32,415 nucleotides of DNA from Cyclobacteriaceae bacterium (lineage in GTDB: Bacteria > Bacteroidota > Bacteroidia > Cytophagales > Cyclobacteriaceae): positions 1-32,415 of the forward strand of contig JAFIEW010000035.1 in the NCBI GenBank assembly GCA_020832375.1, written 5' to 3'. The position numbers and the translations under genes were made by a program. The notes beneath the pieces were generated by a model. The model saw nothing but the letters and a program-made list of their open reading frames with translations, ran no database searches and was not told the origin of the DNA. Below, piece by piece: positions 8,668-17,440 of this stretch; the first letter of the stretch is position 1, and each line of letters begins with the position of its first letter.

Positions 8668-8826
8668 TTTTGTAGTTTTTTCTAGTTATCTTGAGGCTGC
8701 GTTAAACTTTCGGAACGGTAACTTTTACATTCTTTCAGATAGGCATAAAACATATTTAGTGGATCCTTTAAAGTCATACTTGTCTTAGTCTAAGGTGTTC
8801 GTTAACAAGTTGGGTTATTTAATTAT

Positions 8827-8845
8827 ATCTAATTAAAAATTAGAT
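8827..8845. promoter_or_regulatory. Inverted repeat, possible operator
   Basis: ATCTAATT-AAA-AATTAGAT is a perfect inverted repeat with 8-bp arms and a 3-bp centre, about 140 bp upstream of the -7 box of the OmpA-like gene. In AT-rich DNA such a repeat can arise by chance, so it is only a candidate protein-binding site. Confidence 0.3.
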
Positions 8846-8986
8846 TCAAGAATAAGTACTAGTAAGCTTTTTTCAAGACGCTAAGGATATTTGACAATTA
8901 ATAAATAGCAATGAAACACTCAAACTTAAAAGTCAGTTTTTAACATTGAACAGATATATCCTCTAAACTTTAGGATATTTTTTTGT

Positions 8987-8994
8987 TATTTTTG
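8987..8994 (+). promoter_or_regulatory. -7 promoter box of the PD40/OmpA gene
   Basis: TATTTTTG matches TAnnTTTG and lies 44 bp upstream of the ATG at 9039. No clear TTTG -33 element sits at the right distance. Confidence 0.5.
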
Positions 8995-9038
8995 CAATAC
9001 TAGATCAAATAAATTTATTTTTTAAAAATAATTCACCC

Positions 9039-10661
9039 ATGAAGCTTAAACTAATCTTTTTTTCAATAATTATTTATTTTTTCGCTATAATAAGATTTGG
9101 TTCATGTCAACAAATACTACCGCTGCCTACAGATGCCAACAGCGGTTTAGACGAAAGCAGTCCATATTTTTCTGCCACCGGAGATACCATTTTTTTCTCA
9201 AGGGCGAAATATGTGGAAAACCCAAAGCCTTTTGGGGTAAAAGGTGAAATTCTTTATAGTGTAAAGCAAAAAGACGGTAACTGGAGTACATCAAAACCAT
9301 TAGCGAGTAATTTAAATAAAAGCGGAACTAGATCGGTACTATTGGTGAAAGGCAATATCATGTACCTAGGTGGACACCAAGTCTCAAAAAGTAATGAAAA
9401 TAAGAAAAGTCAGGGAATAAGTATAGCACGTCTGCAAGAGGGAAAATGGCTTCATGAAGAAAATGTTAAAATCAACTCTTTGCGTAACAGCTCTGGCCAT
9501 GAAAGCTATTACTTAGATCCAAAATTACGCTTTCTCTTGATCGCTATGAATAGCTATGCAAGCCGAGGTAACGAAGATATTTACGTCAGCTTCAATGTGG
9601 ATGGTGATTGGCAAAGACCGATCAACCTAGGAAATGACATTAATACCAACGGACAAGAAGTAACGCCATATATGGATGCTTCGGGTGAGTACTTATATTT
9701 CTCGAGCAATGGACACCCGGGCATAGGTGGATTTGATGTATTTGTTTCTCGAAGACTAGATGACAGCTGGCAAAAATGGACAACACCAGAAAATATTGGG
9801 GCAAAGATCAACAGCGAAGGATCTGAGCAATATTTTAGATGGGTAGGCGATCAAAAGGCTGTGTGGGTTAGTACAACAGATAGTAGGGGTTATGGCGATA
9901 TTGTTTATGCAGACTTAAGCGATGTTTCACTACCTGGGATTTATGAAAGCACATCAGAGAAGCCTCTAGTGTTCTCATCCCCCGAAAAAGAAAAAAAAGA
10001 AGCCCCAAATAGCATGCTACCTGATCAAAATGAGATAGAGATTGCTAAAGTCAGCACTCGCAAATTAAACTTAAAAATAAGGGATGAAGACGGAGAAAAG
10101 GTAGATGCCATAATAAAAATTACATCAGATGGCTATGGTAGTGAAATAAATCTCATAGAAAAAAAAACTGATGATGGTGAGTTAACTTATACCTTTCTTG
10201 AAAATGTTTATTATACGGTCTTAGCTACCCAAGAAGGTTATATGAGTAGTAAAAAACAAATCATGATAACTGAAGCTACCAAAAGTAATTACCTTGAAAT
10301 ACAACTAAGGAAGATCGAAAAAGGAAAAAGCTTTAACTATAGTGATATTTTGTTTTATACAGGAACTGATTCACTACTTGAATCATCGTATGTGGGCTTA
10401 CAAGAGGTGCTTACAAGTTTAGAAAAAAACCCTGAACTAAAGTTAAAAATTATAGGCCATACTGATAATCAAGGCACTGCCCAACTCAACTTCGAACTTT
10501 CTGAGCTGAGAGCAGAACGTGTAAAAAGGTATTTGACAGCTGCAGGAGTGTCAGCAACTCGATTGACAACACAGGGAATGGGTGGAGCCAAAGCCATAGC
10601 CTCTAACAAAAATGAGGAGGGCAGAGGTAAAAATAGAAGAGTAGAATTTCAGGTAGAGTAG
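9039..10661 (+). CDS. PD40 beta-propeller / OmpA-like peptidoglycan-associated envelope protein
   Basis: A 540-residue exported protein. Residues 1-23 form a signal peptide ending near FGSC-QQ. Residues about 30-300 hold PD40/WD40-like propeller repeats, with the repeated pattern of SPYFSATGDTIFFSR, YLDPKLRFLLIAMNS and TPYMDASGEYLYFSSNG. An Ig/Peg-like region at about 340-425 follows, then a C-terminal OmpA domain (about 430-540) with the peptidoglycan-binding pattern IGHTDNQG, LSELRAERV and NRRVEF. Such proteins anchor the outer membrane to peptidoglycan, and in Bacteroidota they often accompany surface or secretion systems. The next gene encodes an outer-membrane barrel 147 bp downstream, so the two may act together; this is inference. 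Confidence 0.88.
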   Translation: MKLKLIFFSIIIYFFAIIRFGSCQQILPLPTDANSGLDESSPYFSATGDTIFFSRAKYVENPKPFGVKGEILYSVKQKDGNWSTSKPLASNLNKSGTRSVLLVKGNIMYLGGHQVSKSNENKKSQGISIARLQEGKWLHEENVKINSLRNSSGHESYYLDPKLRFLLIAMNSYASRGNEDIYVSFNVDGDWQRPINLGNDINTNGQEVTPYMDASGEYLYFSSNGHPGIGGFDVFVSRRLDDSWQKWTTPENIGAKINSEGSEQYFRWVGDQKAVWVSTTDSRGYGDIVYADLSDVSLPGIYESTSEKPLVFSSPEKEKKEAPNSMLPDQNEIEIAKVSTRKLNLKIRDEDGEKVDAIIKITSDGYGSEINLIEKKTDDGELTYTFLENVYYTVLATQEGYMSSKKQIMITEATKSNYLEIQLRKIEKGKSFNYSDILFYTGTDSLLESSYVGLQEVLTSLEKNPELKLKIIGHTDNQGTAQLNFELSELRAERVKRYLTAAGVSATRLTTQGMGGAKAIASNKNEEGRGKNRRVEFQVE

Positions 10662-10769
10662 TTTACACTTCTGGTCTATTCATTTCAAACACCTGTAGAG
10701 GCGGTTAGTTAAATTAATACGCAGGCCTTAGCTCCAACTTAAGAAATCACAAAACCGCTATTTATCAAA

Positions 10770-10788
10770 AGTAAATCCAGGATTTACT
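10770..10788. promoter_or_regulatory. Perfect 19-bp palindrome upstream of the outer membrane protein gene
   Basis: AGTAAATCC-A-GGATTTACT has 9-bp arms around one central base and is centred 30 bp upstream of the ATG at 10809. The form is that of an operator for a dimeric regulator that would overlap the promoter or leader. It lacks a T tract, so it is not an obvious terminator for the gene before it. Confidence 0.5.
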
Positions 10789-10808
10789 AGCGAAGACAAA
10801 AAACCATT

Positions 10809-12290
10809 ATGAAAAAAACTTTACTGCTACTTAGCATCTTTACTATACATTTTTATGCGTATTCTCAGGAAGAAGCCGATCGTACAGATCCAAATGAAGA
10901 AGAAATGATTCAAGAAAGTGATCTGCCTTTTCCAATTGCGGCCTCTAAGCGCATGAGTGATGAATCTTATCAAAAGAAAAAAGAAAATTGGTTTGTTACT
11001 GGCTTACCTAGGTTTGGCTTTGACCCTATACAAGGCGGGGAAATCGGTGCGGGAATTTTACTTTTCAACAATAATACTCGCGATGATCCCTTTTTCAGAT
11101 ACACCCCTTATCGTCATCGAATAAGATTAAATCTTAGAGCTACCCAATTCGGTAAGTACAAGGCTGCTGTTGATTTGGACATGCCTTATGCCTTTGACAC
11201 AAAGTGGCGAATAAGAACCATCTTGAACTTCACCAGCAATCCTAACAAACTATATTTTGGATTTGGGGATGAGAATCCTAGTGAGCTTAGCTTTGCGGAT
11301 GCAGAAGGCAATGTAGCATCAGGGCTTCATTATTCTGAATTTCGCGATCGGGCCTCTTTAGCACGCCCCGATGGTATGGGTAATTTTTTTACTGATCGCT
11401 TTATCAACTATGCACAATACACCAAATTTGCATGGGATCTTATTGGTGAAAGAACCTATATGCAAGGACGTTTACGCTGGGTGAATGCACTTGGCGTGCT
11501 ATATTATGACTATAACTATTATGATGGTGAGCTCATTGAAGATTTATCACGCTCTGACAATGGTGAAAGGATAGATGCCATACAAAACGAAACCTGGATC
11601 ACGCGTGATTTTGAAAGAGGTCAAAATGACCCGAATTCATTTTGGGGAAGAAATAATATTAGTGGCTACGAAGGCGGCCTGTCGATAAAGTACAAGACGG
11701 GACTAATATACGATACCAGAGATTTTGAACCGGATCCGGAAAAAGGAATTTTGTTGGAAACCTCCCATGGCTTCTCGTTTCCCTTTATGGGTTCAGACTT
11801 TAGCTTTATGCGCCATCAAATCCAAGCAATGGGATTTAAGACAGTATATAAAGAAGGTGTCTTTAGAAATGTAATAGCGGGTCGGTTTATGGTAAGTAGA
11901 CTCCATGGTAGTGATATTCACTGGAAAGAAGTACTTGACGTATGGAGTGCGGTAGAGGGTAGAATTGGCCTTTACGGTGGAGAAGATACTCAGAGAGGTT
12001 TCAAGAAGTTTAGATTTGCAAACTTAGCCTATGCATTTGGCACAATAGAAAATAGGTTTCGATTTATGGAATGGAACGTATGGAATCAAAATCTCGAATT
12101 TACTTTTGTACCAGCTTTTGACTTTGGCCGACATGCTGAATCTCTAATCGATCTTACGAAAGGTAATTGGATATATGGATTTGCACTTGGTGGAAGGGTG
12201 GCCTGGAACCAGTCAACGATTATAAGGGGTGATATTGGATTGTCAGGGGAAGATAGACAAGTATTTATTGTTTTTGGACAGATGTTTTAA
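10809..12290 (+). CDS. BamA/TamA-like outer membrane beta-barrel protein
   Basis: A 493-residue outer-membrane protein with a clear signal peptide (residues 1-19, cleaved after AYS). A short acidic N-terminal segment follows, then a barrel that starts with LPRFGFDPIQGGEIGAGILL and continues with alternating aromatic strands to a C-terminal phenylalanine (VFIVFGQMF), the usual signal for assembly by the BAM complex. No POTRA domains are present, so it is a bare barrel of the Bacteroidota type often labelled BamA/TamA family with DUF5982. Its function is unknown; autotransport, transport or a structural role are all possible. It follows the OmpA-like gene on the same strand, with a perfect palindrome in the gap. 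It converges on the PAS protein gene at 12321. Confidence 0.78.
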   Translation: MKKTLLLLSIFTIHFYAYSQEEADRTDPNEEEMIQESDLPFPIAASKRMSDESYQKKKENWFVTGLPRFGFDPIQGGEIGAGILLFNNNTRDDPFFRYTPYRHRIRLNLRATQFGKYKAAVDLDMPYAFDTKWRIRTILNFTSNPNKLYFGFGDENPSELSFADAEGNVASGLHYSEFRDRASLARPDGMGNFFTDRFINYAQYTKFAWDLIGERTYMQGRLRWVNALGVLYYDYNYYDGELIEDLSRSDNGERIDAIQNETWITRDFERGQNDPNSFWGRNNISGYEGGLSIKYKTGLIYDTRDFEPDPEKGILLETSHGFSFPFMGSDFSFMRHQIQAMGFKTVYKEGVFRNVIAGRFMVSRLHGSDIHWKEVLDVWSAVEGRIGLYGGEDTQRGFKKFRFANLAYAFGTIENRFRFMEWNVWNQNLEFTFVPAFDFGRHAESLIDLTKGNWIYGFALGGRVAWNQSTIIRGDIGLSGEDRQVFIVFGQMF

Positions 12291-12320
12291 GAGAAGTGCT
12301 AGCTATCTAGCTATGAAGAA

Positions 12321-14390
12321 CTAAAAGCTTTCCATTTTTCGGATTTTAGTCCTTATTACTTCATCTAAGATATTCAGTTGAGGCCTTAATTCTTTCATCA
12401 AACTGAATTTGGTCTCTTCGTCGGTTTCTAAATCAATTACATTGATTATACCAAGCATGGTAGCAATTGGAGCACGAACGATGTGTGCTTCATAAAAAGA
12501 TAGCTCCGATAGCTTATCGTTTTGTTCTTGCAATTTCTGTTCGAAAACTTTCCTTTCGGTTACGTCCATCACAATACCTAATTCGTACTCGCTTGAATGG
12601 TCATGTAAGTGCCCCGAATTAATCATTAAGTATCTTACTTCTCCTTCTGGATGTTGGTATGCAGCCTCAAAATGATGGATTTCCATTTGGCTAGTGTTTG
12701 TTTCAGATATATTTTCAGATCTTTCTTCCTTTATTTGAATCCTTTCGGTAATAATTCTCGGCTGATTTTGAATATCTTCTTTTTCTAGACCGAATATATT
12801 ACAAAAATAAGTGTTCATAATTTGATATTTACCCTTTCTAAAGATGTAAATACCGATAGGCACATTGGAAATAATACTGTTGAAAAGCTTATTGGAATCT
12901 ATCAACCGCTCTCTAAGCTGAAACTCCTTACTGATATCCATGCAATGTCCATTCCATAAAAAATCACCATTTTCATCTAGAGAGGGCGTCGCCATAAGTC
13001 GAATCCAAGCATAGCGCCCTTTCTTTTTTACGCGAAAGTCAACATTCCAAGGTTTGAGTTTTCTCTGAGAAAACCTTAAAGTGGCAACAACCTTCATTCG
13101 GTCTTCTTTAAAAATAAGTCTACCTAAAACCCTGAAGTCCTTTTTAAAACTATCTATATCATTTTTAGAAAAATTAATAAGCCCATAGGTCATATAAGGA
13201 ATGGACAATACACCATTCTGACTAATTTGTAACCTGAAAAGTACACCTGGTATATTTTCAGTGACCGAATCTAGTAATCTATAAGACCTTTCTAAATTTC
13301 GATTGACTTCATAAATCTCTGTAATATCCTGCAAATGCCCATACCAATTGATCTGACCATCTGATAAGATATCTGGCTGAGCTTTTATTTCAATGATCCG
13401 TCGATTACCTAAACGAGTATGATAGGCACTTTCAATCCTAAAAGACTTTTTTTCATGTCTAGATTGGAAGAATGTTTTTATAATTTTTAGTCTGGATACT
13501 TCTGAGAAATCCCCAAAAATAGATTCCCATTTTGAATATACCTGCTGGTCTGAAACCCCTAATAAAGCTTTAATCTTTTCTGCGACATAGGAAAATGCAA
13601 ATCCTCTTTGGGGAGTGTAATTGAAAACAAATGAAACCTCAGGACTCAGCTCCGCCAGTTTTTGAAATATCTGCTGCTGATGTGCAAACCTGAAATTAGC
13701 CACCTCTTTTTCATGGACATCCTCTGAAATAAGGAAGATATTTTCGTAATCTGGATAAACATAGGATCGCGTATTAAGCCATCTTTGCTCACCACTTTTG
13801 AGTATCAAGCGATGAATGATGCCTGGATGAGATTCCCAATTGGTAACTACCTCGCTAAATGCTTCTTGGCACAATTGATGGTCTTCTTCAGGCACGAAGT
13901 CACTAAAATGCATTCCGACTAAATCTTCACGTAAAAATCCATAGCGATCACTCCAGTTATTAGATACTTCTAAACAAACCCCTTCAGAATTAAGAATCAA
14001 AAAGGTTTCATTAATTCTATCTAAAAATACTGTCATATCCATGTCAGCATAACTTTTGGCTTGCGGTTCTCCACTACAAATAAAATCGAAACAATAAGTC
14101 TGTTCATTAAAGCAGATAGACCATTCAAATTCAGCCCAGCCACTTTTAGTAGTAGTAGTCTTTAATAAATGGGTCGATTGATTTAATAATGGATTGTTGG
14201 TACTTATCAACCGTTTAACTAAAGGCCATTGAAGAGGGTGGATAATGTCATATATTGAATAATCGGTCTTATAGGTTAGTACAGTATGCCGGAATTTTAT
14301 TTCAAAGCCTATATTAAACGCTAAAATATCCCCTTGTGGATTCGCTTCAATAGCAATAAGGGAAGTATTATTTTTCAGAGCATTAAACAT
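12321..14390 (-). CDS. Multi-PAS protein ending in a lone phospho-acceptor (DHp) domain
   Basis: A 689-residue soluble signalling protein. Four or five PAS domains can be seen; examples are FLDRINETFLILNSEGVCLE with its following YGFLREDLVGMHFSDFVP, the PAC strand WYGHLQDITEIYE, and WNGHCMDISKEF. The C-terminus has a coiled coil (KLQEQNDKLSELSF) and then a histidine-kinase phospho-acceptor helix with His636 in EAHIVRAP and the hydrophobic ATMLGIINVI. Only 53 residues remain after the histidine, enough for the second DHp helix but not for an ATPase domain. The protein could therefore be phosphorylated in trans, or act as a scaffold. The ATG at 14390 is preferred over the TTG at 14423 because a TAGATTTG promoter box lies at 14421-14428. 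No regulator gene is adjacent. Confidence 0.82.
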   Translation of the reverse strand: MFNALKNNTSLIAIEANPQGDILAFNIGFEIKFRHTVLTYKTDYSIYDIIHPLQWPLVKRLISTNNPLLNQSTHLLKTTTTKSGWAEFEWSICFNEQTYCFDFICSGEPQAKSYADMDMTVFLDRINETFLILNSEGVCLEVSNNWSDRYGFLREDLVGMHFSDFVPEEDHQLCQEAFSEVVTNWESHPGIIHRLILKSGEQRWLNTRSYVYPDYENIFLISEDVHEKEVANFRFAHQQQIFQKLAELSPEVSFVFNYTPQRGFAFSYVAEKIKALLGVSDQQVYSKWESIFGDFSEVSRLKIIKTFFQSRHEKKSFRIESAYHTRLGNRRIIEIKAQPDILSDGQINWYGHLQDITEIYEVNRNLERSYRLLDSVTENIPGVLFRLQISQNGVLSIPYMTYGLINFSKNDIDSFKKDFRVLGRLIFKEDRMKVVATLRFSQRKLKPWNVDFRVKKKGRYAWIRLMATPSLDENGDFLWNGHCMDISKEFQLRERLIDSNKLFNSIISNVPIGIYIFRKGKYQIMNTYFCNIFGLEKEDIQNQPRIITERIQIKEERSENISETNTSQMEIHHFEAAYQHPEGEVRYLMINSGHLHDHSSEYELGIVMDVTERKVFEQKLQEQNDKLSELSFYEAHIVRAPIATMLGIINVIDLETDEETKFSLMKELRPQLNILDEVIRTKIRKMESF

Positions 14391-14872
14391 AGACTTACTA
14401 GTATACTTTAAAAGTTTAATCAAATCTAAATATACTCATAAAAGTGAAGATAAAAAATTATCTAAAAGCGCCCTTAAAAAGACATTCCTTTTATTCCCTT
14501 TCCTGATGTTTATATTAGCCAAAATAAGAAAAACCATACCTACCTCACTGCAAGAATTAGCTCAATATAACCGACTAGAATAGCTATTAAAAAGATAATC
14601 AAACACCTACCTAAATGAGATGTAGCATCATCTCAAAATCGAATTACCATAAATTTATCATGCTAAATATTACAAAGTAACATTAAATGACAAAATCAAT
14701 TAGCCCATCAGTGAAAAATATCTTGTTGTTACATAATTTTTCTTTTCCATAATCTAACTTTTAATGTAAAGCTATTTCAGGACAACTCACTTGCACTTTA
14801 ATGAGTATCGATCATTTCAGATAAATCCTAAAACCTATGTATTTTACAATGAGATACCTCTTGAAAAACCAT
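14391..14872. other. Intergenic region upstream of the PAS protein gene
   Basis: This 482-bp AT-rich gap contains the promoter box of the PAS protein at its left end and a 7-bp-arm inverted repeat TGAGATG-N6-CATCTCA at 14616-14635. I find no convincing coding frame, terminator or RNA gene in it. Confidence 0.4.
14421..14428 (-). promoter_or_regulatory. -7 promoter box of the PAS-DHp protein
   Basis: Minus-strand TAGATTTG matches TAnnTTTG and would begin a transcript about 25 nt upstream of the ATG at 14390. It overlaps the TTG of the longer open frame, which argues against that upstream start. No -33 match is seen. Confidence 0.45.
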
Positions 14873-17095
14873 TTATTTGGCTTTAAGTCTCAAGCTATTG
14901 GTAACTACCGAAACTGAACTCAAGGCCATTGCAGCCCCCGCAAGCATGGGGTTGAGCAGAAAACCAAAAAATGGATATAACAAACCTGCAGCTATCGGTA
15001 TGCCCAATACGTTATAGATAAATGCCCAAAATAAGTTTTGCTTTATTATTCGCTGTGTATTCTTCGCCAATTGACGAGCAGCAACTAAGCGATTAATGTC
15101 TGACTTCAAGATGGTAATATCGGCCACATCTATTGCAATATCAGCTCCTTCTCCCATGGCGATACTTACATCTGCAGAAGCCAGCGCCTCCGAGTCATTG
15201 ATACCATCTCCTACCATGGCTACTTTTTTACCTTTTTCCTGAAAGCTCTTTACCAGATTAGCCTTATCGCTAGGCAGCATTTCGCCATGCCACTCATCGA
15301 TCGCTAGCTCTTGAGCGATTACCTGAGCCATGCTTTTTGAATCACCGGTGGCCATAACTACCTCCAATCCTTCCTTTTTTAAAGAGGCAAGGGTCGCTTG
15401 AAGCCCATCTTTAGGCTCATCACGAAAAGCATAGCTCATACGTACCTCATCCCCCACTCCAAAAAATAGAAAAGCTCGGTTTTCGCTCTGCCAATCTTTT
15501 ATGATATTTTTAAGTTCTTCAGGTACAATTACCCCTTGGTCTTCCATTAGTCGGGCATTACCAACCCAGTAAAGCTTGTCCTCTTTTAAGCCGGAAATAC
15601 CCTTTCCTGTAATAGCCTGAAAATCTTCAATTCTGCTTGAAGCTTCCACATGCGCCAATTCCTTAACAATCATTTTTGCCAGCGGATGCTCAGAGTATTC
15701 CTCAAGCGCCTTCCAACATGCAAGGTCCTCCTCTCCAATACTCATTTCATCTTTCCAGCTATCAGTCAATCGAGGCCTACCCTCAGTAAGCGTACCTGTT
15801 TTATCCAAAATCACAACATCTGCCTCCTGCAAGGCCTGCAGACCAGCGGCATCTTTTACTAAAATACCGTTTTTTGCACCCTGACCAATGCCTACCATCA
15901 AAGCGGTAGGTGTAGCAAGACCCAACGCACACGGACAGGCAATCACCAAAACCGTGATAAAAGCGGTAACAGCCATGAGCAAGGATTCATCTCCACCTAA
16001 CACATACCATAAGCCAAAACTAATGAATGCAATAGCGATCACCACCGGCACAAATACAGCTGCAATACGATCGACAAGCTGCTGTACCGGTGCTTTAGTA
16101 CCTTGGGCCTCAGATACCATCTTAATAATTTGTCCTAGAGTAGTATTTTTTCCTACCTTCTTTACTCGCACATGTAAGGCTCCTTTTTGGTTGAGCGTAC
16201 CTGCGTAAACCCGATCATTTTCCTGCTTTTTTACAGGCATGGACTCCCCACTAATGGTGCTCTCATCGATGTAAGAGGTGCCAGATTCAACAACGCCATC
16301 TACAGGCACCTTGGCGCCGGGCTTGATCAAAATAAGCTGATCAACTGCCACTTGATCAATTGGTATGGAGACGGTCTTACCATCCTCGATTAGTTTAACT
16401 TCCTTCGCCTGCATACCCATCAGCTTTTTAATGGCTTCGGTTGTACCGCTCTTAGCTCGCTTTTCTAGAAGCCTTCCGAGCAAAATGAAGAAGACTATCA
16501 CCGCTGCAGCTTCAAAATAAATATGAGCTTCCATGCCTCTAGCTTCAAGAAAACTAGGAAAAAAGGTATTAAACGAACTATACAAATAGGCAGTACCCGT
16601 ACTTAATGCCACCAAAGAGTCCATATTGGTCTTACCGATTTTTAATTGCCTATAGGCATTGACGAAAAATTCTCTGCCAAAATAAAAGAGCACGGGTGTG
16701 GTCAGCACAAAAGATATGATTTCCGAATAGGGAAAATTCATGAAAAACATCCCTAGCAAAAATACAGGAATCGCAAAAATGCCTGAACCGACTACATTCC
16801 TTTGAGTAACTTTGTAGTCAGCTTGCTCTTTTTCTTCCAACTGCTCTTCAGACATTTCTAACTCTTCTAAGGCCAAGTCATAACCTGCATTTTTGACCAT
16901 TTCACGGAGTAACTTTAAATCAGTCTTACTCTCATCATAATCTATTGTTACCTGATAGCTCGCATAGTTTACACTCGCACTTTTCACCCCTTCAGCGGCC
17001 GTAAGCACATCCTCTACACTTGCTGCACAGCCCGCGCAACTCATTCCCGATACGGGCACTTGCCTTTTTTCTATTGTTTGAGTACTCATCGTCAT
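14873..17095 (-). CDS. copA: Copper-translocating P1B-type ATPase
   Basis: An inner-membrane copper exporter of 740 residues. In order: one N-terminal metal-binding HMA domain with Cys20 and Cys23 in GMSCAGC; a linker; membrane helices; the actuator domain (TISGESMPV); the ion-binding CPC at 387-389; the phosphorylated Asp431 in DKTGTLTEG; the nucleotide domain His-Pro of SEHPLAK; and the hinge GDGINDSEAL. The last two helices show the copper-specific signatures YN and MALSS. Family knowledge supports export of Cu(I) from the cytoplasm. The start could be Met1 or Met3. A promoter box lies 17 bp upstream. No copper chaperone, CueR-type regulator or cbb3 assembly gene is adjacent, so regulation and physiological purpose are unclear. 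Confidence 0.93.
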   Translation of the reverse strand: MTMSTQTIEKRQVPVSGMSCAGCAASVEDVLTAAEGVKSASVNYASYQVTIDYDESKTDLKLLREMVKNAGYDLALEELEMSEEQLEEKEQADYKVTQRNVVGSGIFAIPVFLLGMFFMNFPYSEIISFVLTTPVLFYFGREFFVNAYRQLKIGKTNMDSLVALSTGTAYLYSSFNTFFPSFLEARGMEAHIYFEAAAVIVFFILLGRLLEKRAKSGTTEAIKKLMGMQAKEVKLIEDGKTVSIPIDQVAVDQLILIKPGAKVPVDGVVESGTSYIDESTISGESMPVKKQENDRVYAGTLNQKGALHVRVKKVGKNTTLGQIIKMVSEAQGTKAPVQQLVDRIAAVFVPVVIAIAFISFGLWYVLGGDESLLMAVTAFITVLVIACPCALGLATPTALMVGIGQGAKNGILVKDAAGLQALQEADVVILDKTGTLTEGRPRLTDSWKDEMSIGEEDLACWKALEEYSEHPLAKMIVKELAHVEASSRIEDFQAITGKGISGLKEDKLYWVGNARLMEDQGVIVPEELKNIIKDWQSENRAFLFFGVGDEVRMSYAFRDEPKDGLQATLASLKKEGLEVVMATGDSKSMAQVIAQELAIDEWHGEMLPSDKANLVKSFQEKGKKVAMVGDGINDSEALASADVSIAMGEGADIAIDVADITILKSDINRLVAARQLAKNTQRIIKQNLFWAFIYNVLGIPIAAGLLYPFFGFLLNPMLAGAAMALSSVSVVTNSLRLKAK

Positions 17096-17111
17096 CTAGT
17101 TTGTATTCTCT

Positions 17112-17119
17112 CAAAGGTA
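17112..17119 (-). promoter_or_regulatory. -7 promoter box of copA
   Basis: Minus-strand TACCTTTG matches TAnnTTTG and implies a leader of only about 10 nt before the copA ATG at 17095. No -33 TTTG is found at 19-21 bp. I see no CueR-like dyad overlapping it. Confidence 0.5.
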
Positions 17120-17440
17120 AAAAATCTAAAAGGCCAAAACTTGCAAAATCTCACTAAAAATTTACACTTTTTAACTCGGCAGTAGGTGGTATCTCCTATT
17201 TTTTGCGTGGGATGATGACACAAGAAAGCCTAATAAAACACCAATCCCCTCAAGAGCCTTGAAGCCTCTTAAAGCTACGAGCTATACACAAACTTACCCT
17301 ATTATAAAAAGCTGTAAATAATCTCTTACAGAAAAAATGCAGGCCCAAACTATTCACTCAAATAGTATTTTGGTTTGCACCTGATAAATAAAAACCTCAA
17401 CTTTGTCCACAGTATTAACACGCTTGAAATTAGCAAAAGA
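17120..17440. other. Divergent intergenic region between copA and the TrpF-like gene
   Basis: About 320 bp. It contains the promoter candidate of the TrpF-like gene at the right end and an imperfect dyad around 17184-17199 (TAGGTGG...CTCCTA) that is too weak to call an operator. I see no coding frame or RNA gene. Confidence 0.4.
17374..17405 (+). promoter_or_regulatory. Candidate promoter of the TrpF-like gene
   Basis: TTTG (17374-17377), 20-bp spacer, CAACTTTG (17398-17405), one mismatch from TAnnTTTG. A transcript would begin near 17412, about 30 nt before the ATG at 17441, and this supports that start over the longer open frame. Confidence 0.4.

Larger units (their letters stand above)
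8252..9038. other. Long divergent intergenic region with operator-like elements
   Basis: This 787-bp stretch separates the minus-strand kinase from the plus-strand OmpA-like gene. It holds a phased cluster of CACAATG-type motifs (8596-8667), a short inverted repeat (8827-8845) and a -7 promoter box (8987-8994). A 31-codon open frame on the minus strand (8682-8777, beginning MTLKDPLNMFYAYLKECKSY) looks protein-like but has no recognisable relatives and may be a remnant. I see nothing else coding. Confidence 0.5.

Noticed and set aside
12298-12311. Small hairpin GCTAG-CTAT-CTAGC between convergent genes as a terminator
   Set aside because: The stem is only 5 bp with no T run on either side.
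14616-14635. Inverted repeat TGAGATG-N6-CATCTCA
   Set aside because: It is more than 200 bp from either neighbouring start and lacks a T tract, so neither operator nor terminator can be supported.
15650-16393. Several plus-strand open frames inside copA
   Set aside because: They are shadows of a fully conserved P-type ATPase and have no independent start signals.
17184-17199. Imperfect dyad upstream of copA as a copper-responsive operator
   Set aside because: Only partial symmetry and about 65 bp upstream of the -7 box; it does not resemble known CueR, CsoR or CopY sites.
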